Part shown: piece after piece, positions 34,838-44,256 of the stretch
How the letters are laid out: the number at the start of each line of letters is the position of its first letter
Numbering within the stretch: the stretch's first letter is position 1
Source: an uncultured Lysobacteraceae bacterium
Lineage (GTDB): Bacteria; Pseudomonadota; Gammaproteobacteria; Xanthomonadales; Xanthomonadaceae
Length of the DNA: 64,000 nucleotides
Assembly (NCBI GenBank): GCA_936911875.1
Contig: CAKZGB010000006.1
Location: 1-64,000 of the forward strand
Direction: 5' to 3'
Translations under genes and position numbers: made by a program
Notes under the pieces: generated by a model
What the model saw: the letters and a program-made list of their open reading frames with translations, nothing else
What the model was told of the DNA's origin: nothing
Databases searched by the model: none

Positions 34838-36634
34838 GTGGCAACTAATTCGTATCCCATCCAGGAACACGTCTTTGATATGGTCGTGGTCGGCGCCGGT
34901 GGTGCCGGTTTGCGTGCCACTTTCGGTCTGGCCCATAAAGGTCTCAAGACGGCCTGTATCACCAAGGTGTTCCCGACGCGTTCGCATACCGTGGCGGCTC
35001 AAGGCGGTATCGCTGCTGCACTGGCCAACATGGGCGAAGACAGCTGGCAGTATCACTTTTACGACACCGTCAAGGGTTCGGACTGGCTGGGTGACCAGGA
35101 TGCCATCGCCTATATGTGCCGTGAGGCCATTCCGGCCGTGGTGGAACTGGAACATTACGGCGTTCCGTTCTCGCGCACCGAAGAAGGCAAAATCTATCAG
35201 CGTCCGTTCGGTGGTATGACCACGCGTAACGGCGAGGGCCCGCCGGCGCAACGCACTTGCGCTGCCGCTGACCGTACCGGTCACGCCATCCTGCATACGC
35301 TGTATCAGCAATCGCTGGCACACGATGCCGAGTTCTTTATTGAGTATTTCGCACTCGACCTGATCATGGACGACAACGGTGCCTGCACCGGCGTGCTGGC
35401 CATGGATATGTCCGATGGCACCTTGCACTTGTTCCGTGCCCAAGGCACCGTGCTGGCCACCGGCGGCTACGGTCGTGCGTACTTCAGCGCCACCTCCGCG
35501 CATACCTGTACGGGTGACGGCGGCGGTATGGCATTGCGCGCCGGTCTTGCGCTGCAGGACATGGAGTTCGTGCAGTTCCACCCGACCGGCATCTACGGCG
35601 CCGGCTGTCTGATCACTGAGGGTGTGCGCGGCGAAGGCGGCATCTTGCGTAACAGCCAAGGCGAGCGCTTCATGGAGCGCTATGCACCGTCGGTCAAGGA
35701 TCTGGCACCGCGTGACATGGTCAGCCGTTCGATGACTATGGAAATTCGCGAAGGCCGTGGCGTGGGCGAGCACAAGGATCACATCCTGCTCGATCTGACG
35801 CACCTGGGTCCCGAAGTCATTCACAAGAAGCTGCCGGGTATCGCTGAGAGCGCCCGCATCTTTGCCGGCGTTGACGTCGAAAAGCAACCGATCCCGGTGA
35901 TTCCGACGGTTCACTACAACATGGGCGGCATTCCGACCAACTACCACGGCGAAGTCGTTCAACTGCGTGACGGCAACCCCGATGCAGTGGTCCCGGGTCT
36001 GTACGCCATCGGCGAAGCGGCCTGCGTGTCGGTGCACGGTGCCAACCGTCTGGGTTCCAACTCCTTGCTCGACCTGGTGGTGTTCGGTCGTGCGGTGGCC
36101 AATCGCGCCGCGGAAACGATCACGTCGGCCAAGTCGCAACCGGCCGTTCCGCAAGCATCCGTTGATAAGGCGATCGATCGTCTCGACAACCTGCGTTATG
36201 CCCGCGGCAACACGCCGACAGCTGTCATTCGTGACCGCATGCAACGCACCATGCAGTCCGATGCCGCCGTGTTCCGTACCGGTGAATCGCTGGCCGAGGG
36301 TGTCGCCAAGATGAAGGACATCCACGCCTCGTTTGCCGATGTGCAGACCACCGACCGTTCGCTGATCTGGAACTCGGATCTGATCGAAACGTTCGAACTG
36401 GCCAACTTGCTTGACCAGGCCGTGGTGACCATCGTCTCGGCGGAAAACCGCAAGGAATCGCGCGGTGCCCACGCCCGCGAGGATTATCCGCAACGTGATG
36501 ATGAGAACTGGATGAAGCACACCTTGTGCTCCATCGACGAGAAGGGCAACACCAACCTTGACTACCGTCCGGTGCATTTGTACACCAACACCGACGACGT
36601 AGCCGTCATTCCGCCGAAAGAACGTAAGTACTGA
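34838..36634 (+). CDS. sdhA: Succinate dehydrogenase flavoprotein subunit
   Basis: 598 residues from GTG 34838. FAD motif GAGGAGLRA; covalent-FAD histidine in RSHTVAAQGG; substrate residues in RGEGGILRN-type and GANRLGSNSLLDL segments. It oxidises succinate to fumarate in the TCA cycle and complex II. Flavinylation would need SdhE, coded 800 bases downstream. A 1046-residue open reverse frame over sdhCDAB is a codon-bias shadow. Confidence 0.97.
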   Translation: MATNSYPIQEHVFDMVVVGAGGAGLRATFGLAHKGLKTACITKVFPTRSHTVAAQGGIAAALANMGEDSWQYHFYDTVKGSDWLGDQDAIAYMCREAIPAVVELEHYGVPFSRTEEGKIYQRPFGGMTTRNGEGPPAQRTCAAADRTGHAILHTLYQQSLAHDAEFFIEYFALDLIMDDNGACTGVLAMDMSDGTLHLFRAQGTVLATGGYGRAYFSATSAHTCTGDGGGMALRAGLALQDMEFVQFHPTGIYGAGCLITEGVRGEGGILRNSQGERFMERYAPSVKDLAPRDMVSRSMTMEIREGRGVGEHKDHILLDLTHLGPEVIHKKLPGIAESARIFAGVDVEKQPIPVIPTVHYNMGGIPTNYHGEVVQLRDGNPDAVVPGLYAIGEAACVSVHGANRLGSNSLLDLVVFGRAVANRAAETITSAKSQPAVPQASVDKAIDRLDNLRYARGNTPTAVIRDRMQRTMQSDAAVFRTGESLAEGVAKMKDIHASFADVQTTDRSLIWNSDLIETFELANLLDQAVVTIVSAENRKESRGAHAREDYPQRDDENWMKHTLCSIDEKGNTNLDYRPVHLYTNTDDVAVIPPKERKY

Positions 36635-36652
36635 TCGGGGAGAGAACAGATC

Positions 36653-37435
36653 ATGGCAGAATTTTCGCTTCCCAAGAACTCCAAGGTAGAGACCGGTCGT
36701 CACTGGCCGGCACCGAACGCCAAGAACAAGCGCGTTTTCAAGATTTACCGCTGGAACCCCGAAGACGGTCGCAACCCCACGCTCGACACCTACGAGCTGG
36801 ATCTGGACAGCTGCGGCCCGATGGTGCTCGATGCACTGATCAAGATCAAAAATGAAATTGATCCGACGCTGACCTTCCGTCGTTCGTGCCGCGAAGGCAT
36901 CTGCGGCTCCTGCGCCATGAACATTGGCGGCACCAATACGCTGGCCTGCGTGCGCGCCATCGAAGACGTGCCGGGCAAGGATGTGGCGATCTATCCGTTG
37001 CCGCATATGGAAGTGGTCAAGGATCTGGTTCCGGATCTGACGCATTTCTACGCCCAATACGCATCGATCAAGCCGTGGCTGCGTACGCAGTCGCCGGCAC
37101 CGTCCGATCGTGAGCGTCTGCAATCGCCGGCCGATCGCGACAAGCTCGACGGTCTGTACGAATGCATCCTGTGCGCCTGCTGCTCCACCTCGTGCCCCTC
37201 GTACTGGTGGAATGGCGACCGTTACCTCGGTCCGGCCATCTTGCTGCAGTCCTATCGCTGGATCATTGACTCGCGCGATGAAGACACCGGTGCCCGCCTG
37301 GACGATCTCGAAGATCCGTTCAAGCTGTACCGCTGCCACACGATCATGAACTGCGCACGGACTTGCCCCAAGGGCCTGAATCCGGCCAAGGCCATCGGCG
37401 AAATCAAAAAGCTGATGCTTGAGCGCCAGCTCTAA
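36653..37435 (+). CDS. sdhB: Succinate dehydrogenase iron-sulfur subunit
   Basis: 260 residues. 2Fe-2S ligands in CREGICGSCAMNIGG, 4Fe-4S in CILCACCSTSCP and 3Fe-4S in CHTIMNCARTCPKGL. It relays electrons from FAD to ubiquinone. A purine-rich ribosome site (GGGGAGAGA) precedes the ATG. Confidence 0.97.
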   Translation: MAEFSLPKNSKVETGRHWPAPNAKNKRVFKIYRWNPEDGRNPTLDTYELDLDSCGPMVLDALIKIKNEIDPTLTFRRSCREGICGSCAMNIGGTNTLACVRAIEDVPGKDVAIYPLPHMEVVKDLVPDLTHFYAQYASIKPWLRTQSPAPSDRERLQSPADRDKLDGLYECILCACCSTSCPSYWWNGDRYLGPAILLQSYRWIIDSRDEDTGARLDDLEDPFKLYRCHTIMNCARTCPKGLNPAKAIGEIKKLMLERQL

Positions 37436-37459
37436 GCCGGTCAGATAAGCCGGTAGATC

Positions 37460-37756
37460 ATGACCGATTTGCAACCCGAAGCTTCAGCACAGGCCGCCGA
37501 CGAGGCGGCCTTGTTGCGCAAAGTCCGCTGGAAATGTCGGCGGGGCATGCGCGAGCTCGATCGCATCATGGAGCGCTACCTGTCGGACCGATGGCCGCAG
37601 GCATCCGCCACCGAGCGCGATCAGTTTCTGTCTCTGTTAGATGTCGAGGACGATAAGCTCTTCCAATGGTTCATGGGTTACGAGCCCTGCACGGATGAGC
37701 GCTACTCCGACATCGTCCACCTCGTTGGTGGATTACCGCCTGAGTCGGCAAACTAG
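37460..37756 (+). CDS. sdhE: FAD assembly factor SdhE
   Basis: 98 residues with the RGMRELD motif (RGxxE), the hallmark of the small all-helical factor that promotes covalent FAD attachment to SdhA. Ends KLFQWFMGYEPC plus a short tail. It overlaps the next gene by 29 bases. Confidence 0.94.
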   Translation: MTDLQPEASAQAADEAALLRKVRWKCRRGMRELDRIMERYLSDRWPQASATERDQFLSLLDVEDDKLFQWFMGYEPCTDERYSDIVHLVGGLPPESAN

Positions 37757-38144
37757 TCGGCTGCCAATCGTTTTTTGCGCCCTTGCGGCGGTGTTACTGA
37801 TGCTTTCGTTGAGCGGCAGTGCATTGCGGGACGCACATACGGGCTGGCAACTGTTTGCGGTGGTTTTGTCGCTGCTGATCCTATGGCGACTGCATGCAAG
37901 TCTGGTGCCCGTCATCCGCCTGGAGCTGGAGTGGGGCACGACCGGACCCATCATTCTGGACGGCGAAATCTATGGGCAATTGCAGACCCAATGGCGCGGG
38001 CCGCTGTGCTTTCTGGTGTTTTTAAACGGCCGCTCAGTCGCCACGCGCGTGGTGGCCTTCGTCAATGCGCAGGAGCGGCGTGAATTCAAGCTGGCTGTGA
38101 TGCGGCGGGATGCTTCGCAGGCACGTGAAGCCGTGGCACCATAG
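37728..38144 (+). CDS. ygfX: YgfX-like membrane protein (CptA-type)
   Basis: 138 residues from GTG 37728 (TTG 37725 also possible), inside the end of sdhE. Two transmembrane helices (about 14-52) and a soluble part with LELEWGTTGPIILDGEIYG and LCFLVFLNGRSV. E. coli ygfX follows sdhE (ygfY) and was reported as an inner-membrane toxin affecting MreB and FtsZ. I assign it from position and topology. Confidence 0.65.
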   Translation: MDYRLSRQTSRLPIVFCALAAVLLMLSLSGSALRDAHTGWQLFAVVLSLLILWRLHASLVPVIRLELEWGTTGPIILDGEIYGQLQTQWRGPLCFLVFLNGRSVATRVVAFVNAQERREFKLAVMRRDASQAREAVAP

Positions 38145-38148
38145 TCAC

Positions 38149-39393
38149 ATGTTCAAACCCTTACCCGTAGCTATCGGCTTGCGCTACCTGCGCGCTAAAC
38201 GCCGAAATGGTTTTATCTCCTTTATTTCACTGGCTTCCATTCTCGGCATCGCGCTGGGTGTGGCGGCACTGATCACGACCCTGTCGGTCATGAGCGGTTT
38301 CCAGATCGAAATCCGTGATCGCATGCTGCAGATGGTCTCGCACGCCACGGTGACCGGATACGGCGAGCCGGTGTACGGCTGGCGAGAGCTTGATAAAGAC
38401 ATTCGCCGCAATTCCGAAGTGGTTGGCGTCGCGCCCTACGTGGAAAAAGAGACGCTGCTGACCGGGCAACGCAATCAGGCGGCGATGGTTCGTGGCGTGG
38501 AGCCTTCGCTGGAGCCGCAGGTTTCGGTCATCAATCAGAAAGTGACCGCCGGCAAGTTCTCGGATCTGCAGCCGGGCTCGTTCAACATCATCGTCGGCTC
38601 CGAACTGGCGCAATGGTTAGGCGTGACCGTCGGTGACAAAGTGACGCTGATGACGTCGGACTATCGCATCACGCCGGTGAGTGCGGTGCCTCAGCTCAAG
38701 CGCTTTACGGTCAGCGGAATTTTTTCCGCAGGCTATAACGAATACGATCGCGGCATGGCCTTCGTGCACATGCAGGATCTGCAAAGGGTATTGCGACTTG
38801 GCGAAGGCGTTACGGGTTTGCGCGTAAAACTGCGCAACATGGATCAGGCATCGGTTGTCGCAGGGCAACTCAACTCGGCCTTGCGCGGTCAGTATCAGGT
38901 GTCTGACTGGACGCGGGAGAACGTCAACATGTTCCGCGCGCTCAAGATGGAAAAGACGCTGATGGGCATCCTGTTGTCACTGATCATTGCGATGGGTGCG
39001 TTCAACCTGGTGTCCTCGCAAGTGATGCTGGTGACGGATAAGCAGGCTGATATCGCTATTTTGCGGACGTTGGGTTTCTCGCCCGGCGGCGTGATGCGTA
39101 CGTTTATGGTGCAGGGCTCGCTGATCGGCATCATCGGTACAGTGGCCGGTGTGATCTTTGGTGTGCTGCTGACTTTGAATCTCGAAAATATTCTGCAGGC
39201 CATTGAGGCCGTGTTCGGTGTGCAGCTGCTGCCTGAGGATGTGTACTACATCACCGGCTTGCCGACTGACATGCGACTGAGTGACATCCTGACGATTTCT
39301 GCGGTTTCGCTGACCATGGCCTTCCTGGCTACTTTGTATCCGGCGTGGCGTGCGGCGCGCACCGCACCCGCGGAGGCCTTGCGCTATGAGTGA
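38149..39393 (+). CDS. lolC: Lipoprotein-releasing ABC permease LolC/LolE
   Basis: 414 residues from ATG 38149. The opening ATIGLRYLRAKRRNGFISFISLASILGIALGVA-type helix, a large periplasmic domain and three C-terminal helices (ILGLSPGGVMRTF-type loop) are the LolC/E layout. It releases lipoproteins from the inner membrane to LolA. Only one permease gene is present, suggesting a LolF-like homodimer. Its stop overlaps lolD. Confidence 0.92.
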   Translation: MFKPLPVAIGLRYLRAKRRNGFISFISLASILGIALGVAALITTLSVMSGFQIEIRDRMLQMVSHATVTGYGEPVYGWRELDKDIRRNSEVVGVAPYVEKETLLTGQRNQAAMVRGVEPSLEPQVSVINQKVTAGKFSDLQPGSFNIIVGSELAQWLGVTVGDKVTLMTSDYRITPVSAVPQLKRFTVSGIFSAGYNEYDRGMAFVHMQDLQRVLRLGEGVTGLRVKLRNMDQASVVAGQLNSALRGQYQVSDWTRENVNMFRALKMEKTLMGILLSLIIAMGAFNLVSSQVMLVTDKQADIAILRTLGFSPGGVMRTFMVQGSLIGIIGTVAGVIFGVLLTLNLENILQAIEAVFGVQLLPEDVYYITGLPTDMRLSDILTISAVSLTMAFLATLYPAWRAARTAPAEALRYE

Positions 39394-40078
39394 CATTCGT
39401 AATTCCGTATTGGCCTGTCGCGGTCTGTCGATGACCTATAACGAAGGCCAGCTCCAGACGCCGGTCTTTAACGGCCTTGATCTCGAAGTCGCTCCGGGCG
39501 AAACGGTGGCCATCGTCGGTGCATCGGGTGCGGGCAAGAGTACCTTGCTGCATTTGCTGGGTGGACTGGATACGCCGACCTCGGGCGAGGTGTATGTCGA
39601 TGGCACGCTGATGTCTTCGTTGTCCGACAAAGAGCGAGGCACTTTGCGTAATCGCGCTCTGGGCTTTATCTATCAGTTCCATCATCTGTTGCCCGAGTTC
39701 ACTGCGGTCGAAAACGTCATGCTGCCGGTGATGCTGGCCGATCAGCCGGTAGCTGCTGCAAAGGCACGCGCAACCGAGTTGCTTGAGGCCGTGGGTCTGG
39801 GCCATCGCCTGAATCACAAGCCCGGCGAACTGTCGGGTGGTGAGCGTCAGCGCGCCGCCGTGGCACGCGCACTGGCCAATCGCCCGCGTTGCATTCTGGG
39901 CGATGAGCCGACGGGCAATCTCGATGAGCGAACCGCTGCCACCGTGTTCGAACTGATGCTCGGTCTGAATCGCGAACATGGCACGTCGCTGGTAATGGTG
40001 ACGCACGATCGTCGTTTGGCCGCGCGCATGGATCGCGTGGTCGAACTGGTCGAAGGCAAACTGCAGCCCGTCGCCTAA
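39386..40078 (+). CDS. lolD: Lipoprotein-releasing ABC ATPase LolD
   Basis: 230 residues. Walker A GASGAGKST, the LolD-type FIYQFHHLLPEFTAVENVMLP, signature LSGGERQR and Walker B CILGDEPTGNLD. ATG 39386 overlaps the last bases of lolC. Confidence 0.94.
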   Translation: MSDIRNSVLACRGLSMTYNEGQLQTPVFNGLDLEVAPGETVAIVGASGAGKSTLLHLLGGLDTPTSGEVYVDGTLMSSLSDKERGTLRNRALGFIYQFHHLLPEFTAVENVMLPVMLADQPVAAAKARATELLEAVGLGHRLNHKPGELSGGERQRAAVARALANRPRCILGDEPTGNLDERTAATVFELMLGLNREHGTSLVMVTHDRRLAARMDRVVELVEGKLQPVA

Positions 40079-40127
40079 ACGCGAGGTTTAACACCGCTCT
40101 GCATCCGGATGCAGTCAAGCTGCACGG

Positions 40128-42515
40128 ATGTCATCGGATCCGTCACCGCTGTGCATTCCGCGTCTTGGCCTGCCGGCCGCCGCCGCATTGCTGGCGGGGG
40201 CAGTGTTGGCACTGCAGACCTCGACGACTTTAGCGCCTAATCTCGCTTGGTCCCTGTTGGTTCTCGGCACGGCCGCGTGGCTGTGGTGTTGGCCGCTGCG
40301 GATTCCCGGCTTGCTCGCCTTGGGTTACGGCCTGGCGACTTTGCATGCAGGGCAGGTCATGGCCCACACCTTGCCCGCGCAGTGGGACCGTAAGACCGTC
40401 AGGTTGACGGCAACGGTCATTGATCTGCCCGAGGTCGAGCCCAAGGGTTCACGTTGGCGAATGCGAGTGGAGTCGTCGCTGGTGCCGGCTCTGCGCGATC
40501 AGGCGATCCGCGTCAGCTACTATCCGCCGCCCGATGCCGTTACCGATGGCGGCACGGACTTCGCTACGGAGCTCCATGTCGGGCAGCGTTGGGAACTGAC
40601 GGTGCAGTTGCGTGCACCGCGATCGCTGATCAATCCCGGCGCGTTTGATGGAGAACGTCAGGCCTTCGCGCAACGCATCATGGCGACGGCGATTCTCAAA
40701 CGGCCGCAGCAAGCGCGACTGCTCGAATCGCGGCAGGGACTCGGCGCGTGGCGTGAACGCATGAGTGCGCGGATCGCATCAACAACGGCATCGCCGTACG
40801 CACGGTTTGTTCAAGGCTTGGCGCTCGGTGACACGCGCTCGCTGACGGATTCGGATTGGACGATACTTCGTAATGACGGACTGACTCATCTGATTGCGAT
40901 TTCCGGCTCGCACGTGGGCTTTGTCGGTGCGATGTTTGCGTTGCTGGTGCGTGCTTGGCTTTGGATGTTTCCGCTGGTGCAGCGTGCCATTCCAAGACCG
41001 ATTGCGATGAGTGTTGCGGCTGCCGGCGGTGGCCTTTTGTATTGCGCAGTGACCGGCAACGAAGCGCCTACCTTGCGCACGGCACTGATGATGGCGGTAC
41101 TGGCGTTGGCGGCCCTGCAGCGACGTCGCATCGCGCCCTTGGATCTGTTGGGGCTGGTGGTGATGCTGATGGTGCTGTGGGATCCGCTGGCCGTCATGGG
41201 CGCAGGGTTCTGGTTAAGCATGCTGGGCGTGGGATGGTTGATGGCGGTAATGCCTTCGCACAGTGAAGGCGCGGTGCGGACCTTTCTGCGCACGCAGTTT
41301 GTCGCCACGTTTGCGCTGATGCCCGTGGCAATGCTGTGGTTCGGTCAGGTGTCGATGGCCGGCTCGTTCGCCAACTGGATCGCCGTGCCGTGGTGGAGCG
41401 GCGTGGTGGTGCCGCTGGCTCTGATCGGAACGGCGCTGGAGGCGCTAGTGCAGGGCGCAGGCAGTTGGGCCTGGAGTCTGGCGGCGTGGGCGTTCAGTCT
41501 GACCTGGCCCACGTTCGAATGGATGGCCGCGCGCTCGTGGTCGATGGCGTGGATGCCTGCAGTCTCTGTATTGGCGTTGCTGCTCGCAAGTGCGGGGACG
41601 ATGTGGATGACCTTGCCGCGCGGCATGCCGATGCGCTGGCTCGGACTGGCCGGCATGTTGCCGTTGTTCTGGCCCTGGTTGCCGCGGCCGGCATTCGGTG
41701 AGATCGAGTTGCGGGTCATTGATGTGGGGCAGGGGTTGTCTGTGTATCTGAGGACTCACCGCACCGACGCGCTGTACGATGCGGGACCGGCGCGGCCGGG
41801 TGGGCGCGATGAAGGGGAGTTGTCGGTATTGCCTTCGCTAAGGGCGATTGGAGTGCGACGGTTGGATTGGATGATGCTCAGTCACGGCGACAACGATCAT
41901 GCCGGTGGCGCACAGAGCGTTCGGCGAGGGTTGGCGATTGATACCGTGTGGGCGCCGCAAGGTGCGAAGGTGCCGGAATCGCGTTTGTGCTATCGGGGGC
42001 AGCGCTGGCAACAGGATGGTGTGCGCTTTGAGGTGCTGTGGCCATTGCCCTCGACGCCCTATCTCGCCAATGATTCCAGTTGCGTGCTGCGGATCGAATC
42101 GCGGTCGGGTGTGGCGCTGCTGACGGGCGACATCGGCGTCGATGTGGAACGCGAGCTGGTGCGGATGAACGCGGCGCAGTTGCGGGCGCAACTGGTGACG
42201 GCGCCGCATCACGGCAGTTTGAGTTCGTCCTCGAGTGAACTGATCAAGGCCACAGGGGCGAAGTGGGTGCTGGCCGGGACGGGTTATCGCAATATGTTCC
42301 GGCATCCGCGGCCGGCAGTGGTCAAGCGCTGGCGCGATGCGGGCGCCCGGTTTCTGGTGACGGCGGATTACGGCATGCTCTCCGCGACTCCGAGCGGGCA
42401 GGGCTGGAACGTAGCGGCGTGGCGGGAACAACGGCCGCGCCTGTGGGACGCGCAGCGGCATCGGCAGGGATCGGCAGTTACGGTATCCTATGGGGATGAC
42501 CGAAGCGGCCTATAG
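40128..42515 (+). CDS. comEC: DNA uptake channel ComEC/Rec2
   Basis: 795 residues. An N-terminal DUF4131 region, a multi-helix Competence domain (about 220-500, with LTHLIAISGSHVGFVGAMF) and a C-terminal metallo-beta-lactamase-like domain with SHGDNDHAGG (HxDxDH) and PHHGSLSSSS. It moves single-stranded DNA into the cytoplasm. The full length suggests the cell may be naturally transformable. It overlaps msbA. Confidence 0.93.
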   Translation: MSSDPSPLCIPRLGLPAAAALLAGAVLALQTSTTLAPNLAWSLLVLGTAAWLWCWPLRIPGLLALGYGLATLHAGQVMAHTLPAQWDRKTVRLTATVIDLPEVEPKGSRWRMRVESSLVPALRDQAIRVSYYPPPDAVTDGGTDFATELHVGQRWELTVQLRAPRSLINPGAFDGERQAFAQRIMATAILKRPQQARLLESRQGLGAWRERMSARIASTTASPYARFVQGLALGDTRSLTDSDWTILRNDGLTHLIAISGSHVGFVGAMFALLVRAWLWMFPLVQRAIPRPIAMSVAAAGGGLLYCAVTGNEAPTLRTALMMAVLALAALQRRRIAPLDLLGLVVMLMVLWDPLAVMGAGFWLSMLGVGWLMAVMPSHSEGAVRTFLRTQFVATFALMPVAMLWFGQVSMAGSFANWIAVPWWSGVVVPLALIGTALEALVQGAGSWAWSLAAWAFSLTWPTFEWMAARSWSMAWMPAVSVLALLLASAGTMWMTLPRGMPMRWLGLAGMLPLFWPWLPRPAFGEIELRVIDVGQGLSVYLRTHRTDALYDAGPARPGGRDEGELSVLPSLRAIGVRRLDWMMLSHGDNDHAGGAQSVRRGLAIDTVWAPQGAKVPESRLCYRGQRWQQDGVRFEVLWPLPSTPYLANDSSCVLRIESRSGVALLTGDIGVDVERELVRMNAAQLRAQLVTAPHHGSLSSSSSELIKATGAKWVLAGTGYRNMFRHPRPAVVKRWRDAGARFLVTADYGMLSATPSGQGWNVAAWREQRPRLWDAQRHRQGSAVTVSYGDDRSGL

Positions 42516-44256
42516 CTCGCCCTGGAGCACGTACAAACGCCTGTTGGCGACTGCTAAACCGTATCGCCCGCTGCTGGTGCTGGCTCTGATCGGTATGCTG
42601 CTCGAGGCGGCGGCCGGCGGCTACTTCACCCTGCTCATGAAGCCCATGGTCGATCAGACCTTTGTGGAGCGCAGCGCGCAGGTGAGTTGGGCCATCCCGC
42701 TGACGATCGTGGGCCTGTTTGTGGTGCGCGGTTTTGCCGGTTATCTGTCCGATGTGTTTATGGCCAAATCGGGCCGCAGCATCTCGCGCGATCTGCGCGT
42801 CACCTTACTCAACAAATATCTGCGTTTACCCGGTTCGCGTTTTGACGACGAGCCGGTGCCGTCGATGCTGATGCGACTGGGCAACGACAGTGATCAGGTC
42901 TCGTTCGCGGTGATCGATGCCATGAAGGTGCTGATCCAGCAATCGCTGCAGGCGCTGGTGGCCTTGGGCGTGATGCTGTACACCTCGTGGCAAGTCACAG
43001 CTGCGATCCTGCTGATGGCACCGCCGTTGGCCTGGATTATGGATCGCGTCGGCAAGCGCTATCGCCGCATTGGCCACCATGTACAGGAGAGTGGCGCGCA
43101 GCTCATGCTGCTCGCTGATCAGGCACTGACCAATCAGCAGGACGTCAAAGTCTACGGTGCGCAGGAAGCTGAAGTCGGCCGATACCGGAAGCAGGCGGAC
43201 CGCCATCTCGAACTGGGCCTCAAGGTGGAATCCACGCGCAGTGTGTCCTCGGCGATCGTGCAGCTGATGGGTGCCGTGGGTCTGGCCTTGCTGATGATCT
43301 TTGCAGGTCGGGAAGCGGCTGCGGGTCGCCTGAGTGCCGGTGGCTTCGTCGTGCTGATGGTCAACATGATGGCGATGATTCCGGCGCTCAAGCAGCTGAC
43401 CAACGTGCAGGGCATGATCCAGCGCGGCATTGCCTCGGCGCAACGGATGTATTCCGTGCTCGATGCGGCGGACGAACCCGATCCGGGAACATCGGATCCG
43501 GGTCGAGTGCGCGGACGTGTTGAATTCCGCAATGTCAGCGCGCGCTATCCCAATGCCACAGCGCTGGCACTCGAGGACATCAGCTTTGTCGCCGAACCCG
43601 GTACGGTGACGGCCATTGTGGGTCGTTCGGGCAGCGGCAAGACCTCACTGATTCAACTGCTGCCGCGATTCTATGAGCCGGAGTCCGGACAGATTCTGCT
43701 CGATGGTTCTGACGTGCATGATCTCAAGTTGTCGGCTTTACGTCGGCAGATTGCTTACGTCGGTCAGCGGGTTTTGCTGTTTGACGGCACGGTCGCAGAG
43801 AATGTGGCGTACGGTGAACTGGCCGAACTGGAGCGCGAGCGCTTGCAACAAGCGATCGAAGGCGCCAACGCCGCCGAGTTCATCGAGCGACTGGACCATG
43901 GGGTAGATACGGCGATCGGTACCGGCGGCGGCAAGTTGTCCGGTGGCCAGCGTCAGCGTCTTGCGATTGCCCGCGCCATGCTCAAAGATGCGCCGGTGCT
44001 CATCCTGGACGAAGCCACCGCCGCCTTAGATACCGAATCCGAACGTCTGGTACAGGCCGCATTGGAACGCCTGATGCCCGACCGCACGACTTTAGTGATT
44101 GCCCACCGACTGTCCACGATTGAACATGCGGATCAGGTTCTGGTGATGGATGCGGGTCGCATCGTCGAACGCGGCACGCACAGCGAGTTGCTCGCGCGCG
44201 ATGGCATGTATGCGCATCTGCACCGCATGCAGTTTCATGAGCCGCAGTCCGCATGA
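42490..44256 (+). CDS. msbA: Lipid A export ABC transporter MsbA
   Basis: 588 residues. Six transmembrane helices (1-320), then the ATPase: Walker A GRSGSGKTS, LSGGQRQRLAIARAML and LILDEATAALD. It flips lipid A core across the inner membrane. ATG 42490 or 42496, both inside the comEC end. The pairing with lpxK supports the MsbA assignment. Confidence 0.92.
   Translation: MGMTEAAYSSPWSTYKRLLATAKPYRPLLVLALIGMLLEAAAGGYFTLLMKPMVDQTFVERSAQVSWAIPLTIVGLFVVRGFAGYLSDVFMAKSGRSISRDLRVTLLNKYLRLPGSRFDDEPVPSMLMRLGNDSDQVSFAVIDAMKVLIQQSLQALVALGVMLYTSWQVTAAILLMAPPLAWIMDRVGKRYRRIGHHVQESGAQLMLLADQALTNQQDVKVYGAQEAEVGRYRKQADRHLELGLKVESTRSVSSAIVQLMGAVGLALLMIFAGREAAAGRLSAGGFVVLMVNMMAMIPALKQLTNVQGMIQRGIASAQRMYSVLDAADEPDPGTSDPGRVRGRVEFRNVSARYPNATALALEDISFVAEPGTVTAIVGRSGSGKTSLIQLLPRFYEPESGQILLDGSDVHDLKLSALRRQIAYVGQRVLLFDGTVAENVAYGELAELERERLQQAIEGANAAEFIERLDHGVDTAIGTGGGKLSGGQRQRLAIARAMLKDAPVLILDEATAALDTESERLVQAALERLMPDRTTLVIAHRLSTIEHADQVLVMDAGRIVERGTHSELLARDGMYAHLHRMQFHEPQSA

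Noticed and set aside
34334..37474. 1046-codon open frame antisense to sdhCDAB
   Set aside because: It lies wholly over four well-recognised genes, has low-complexity Arg/His/Gln-rich content and no family pattern; it results from codon bias that removes stops in the reverse frame.
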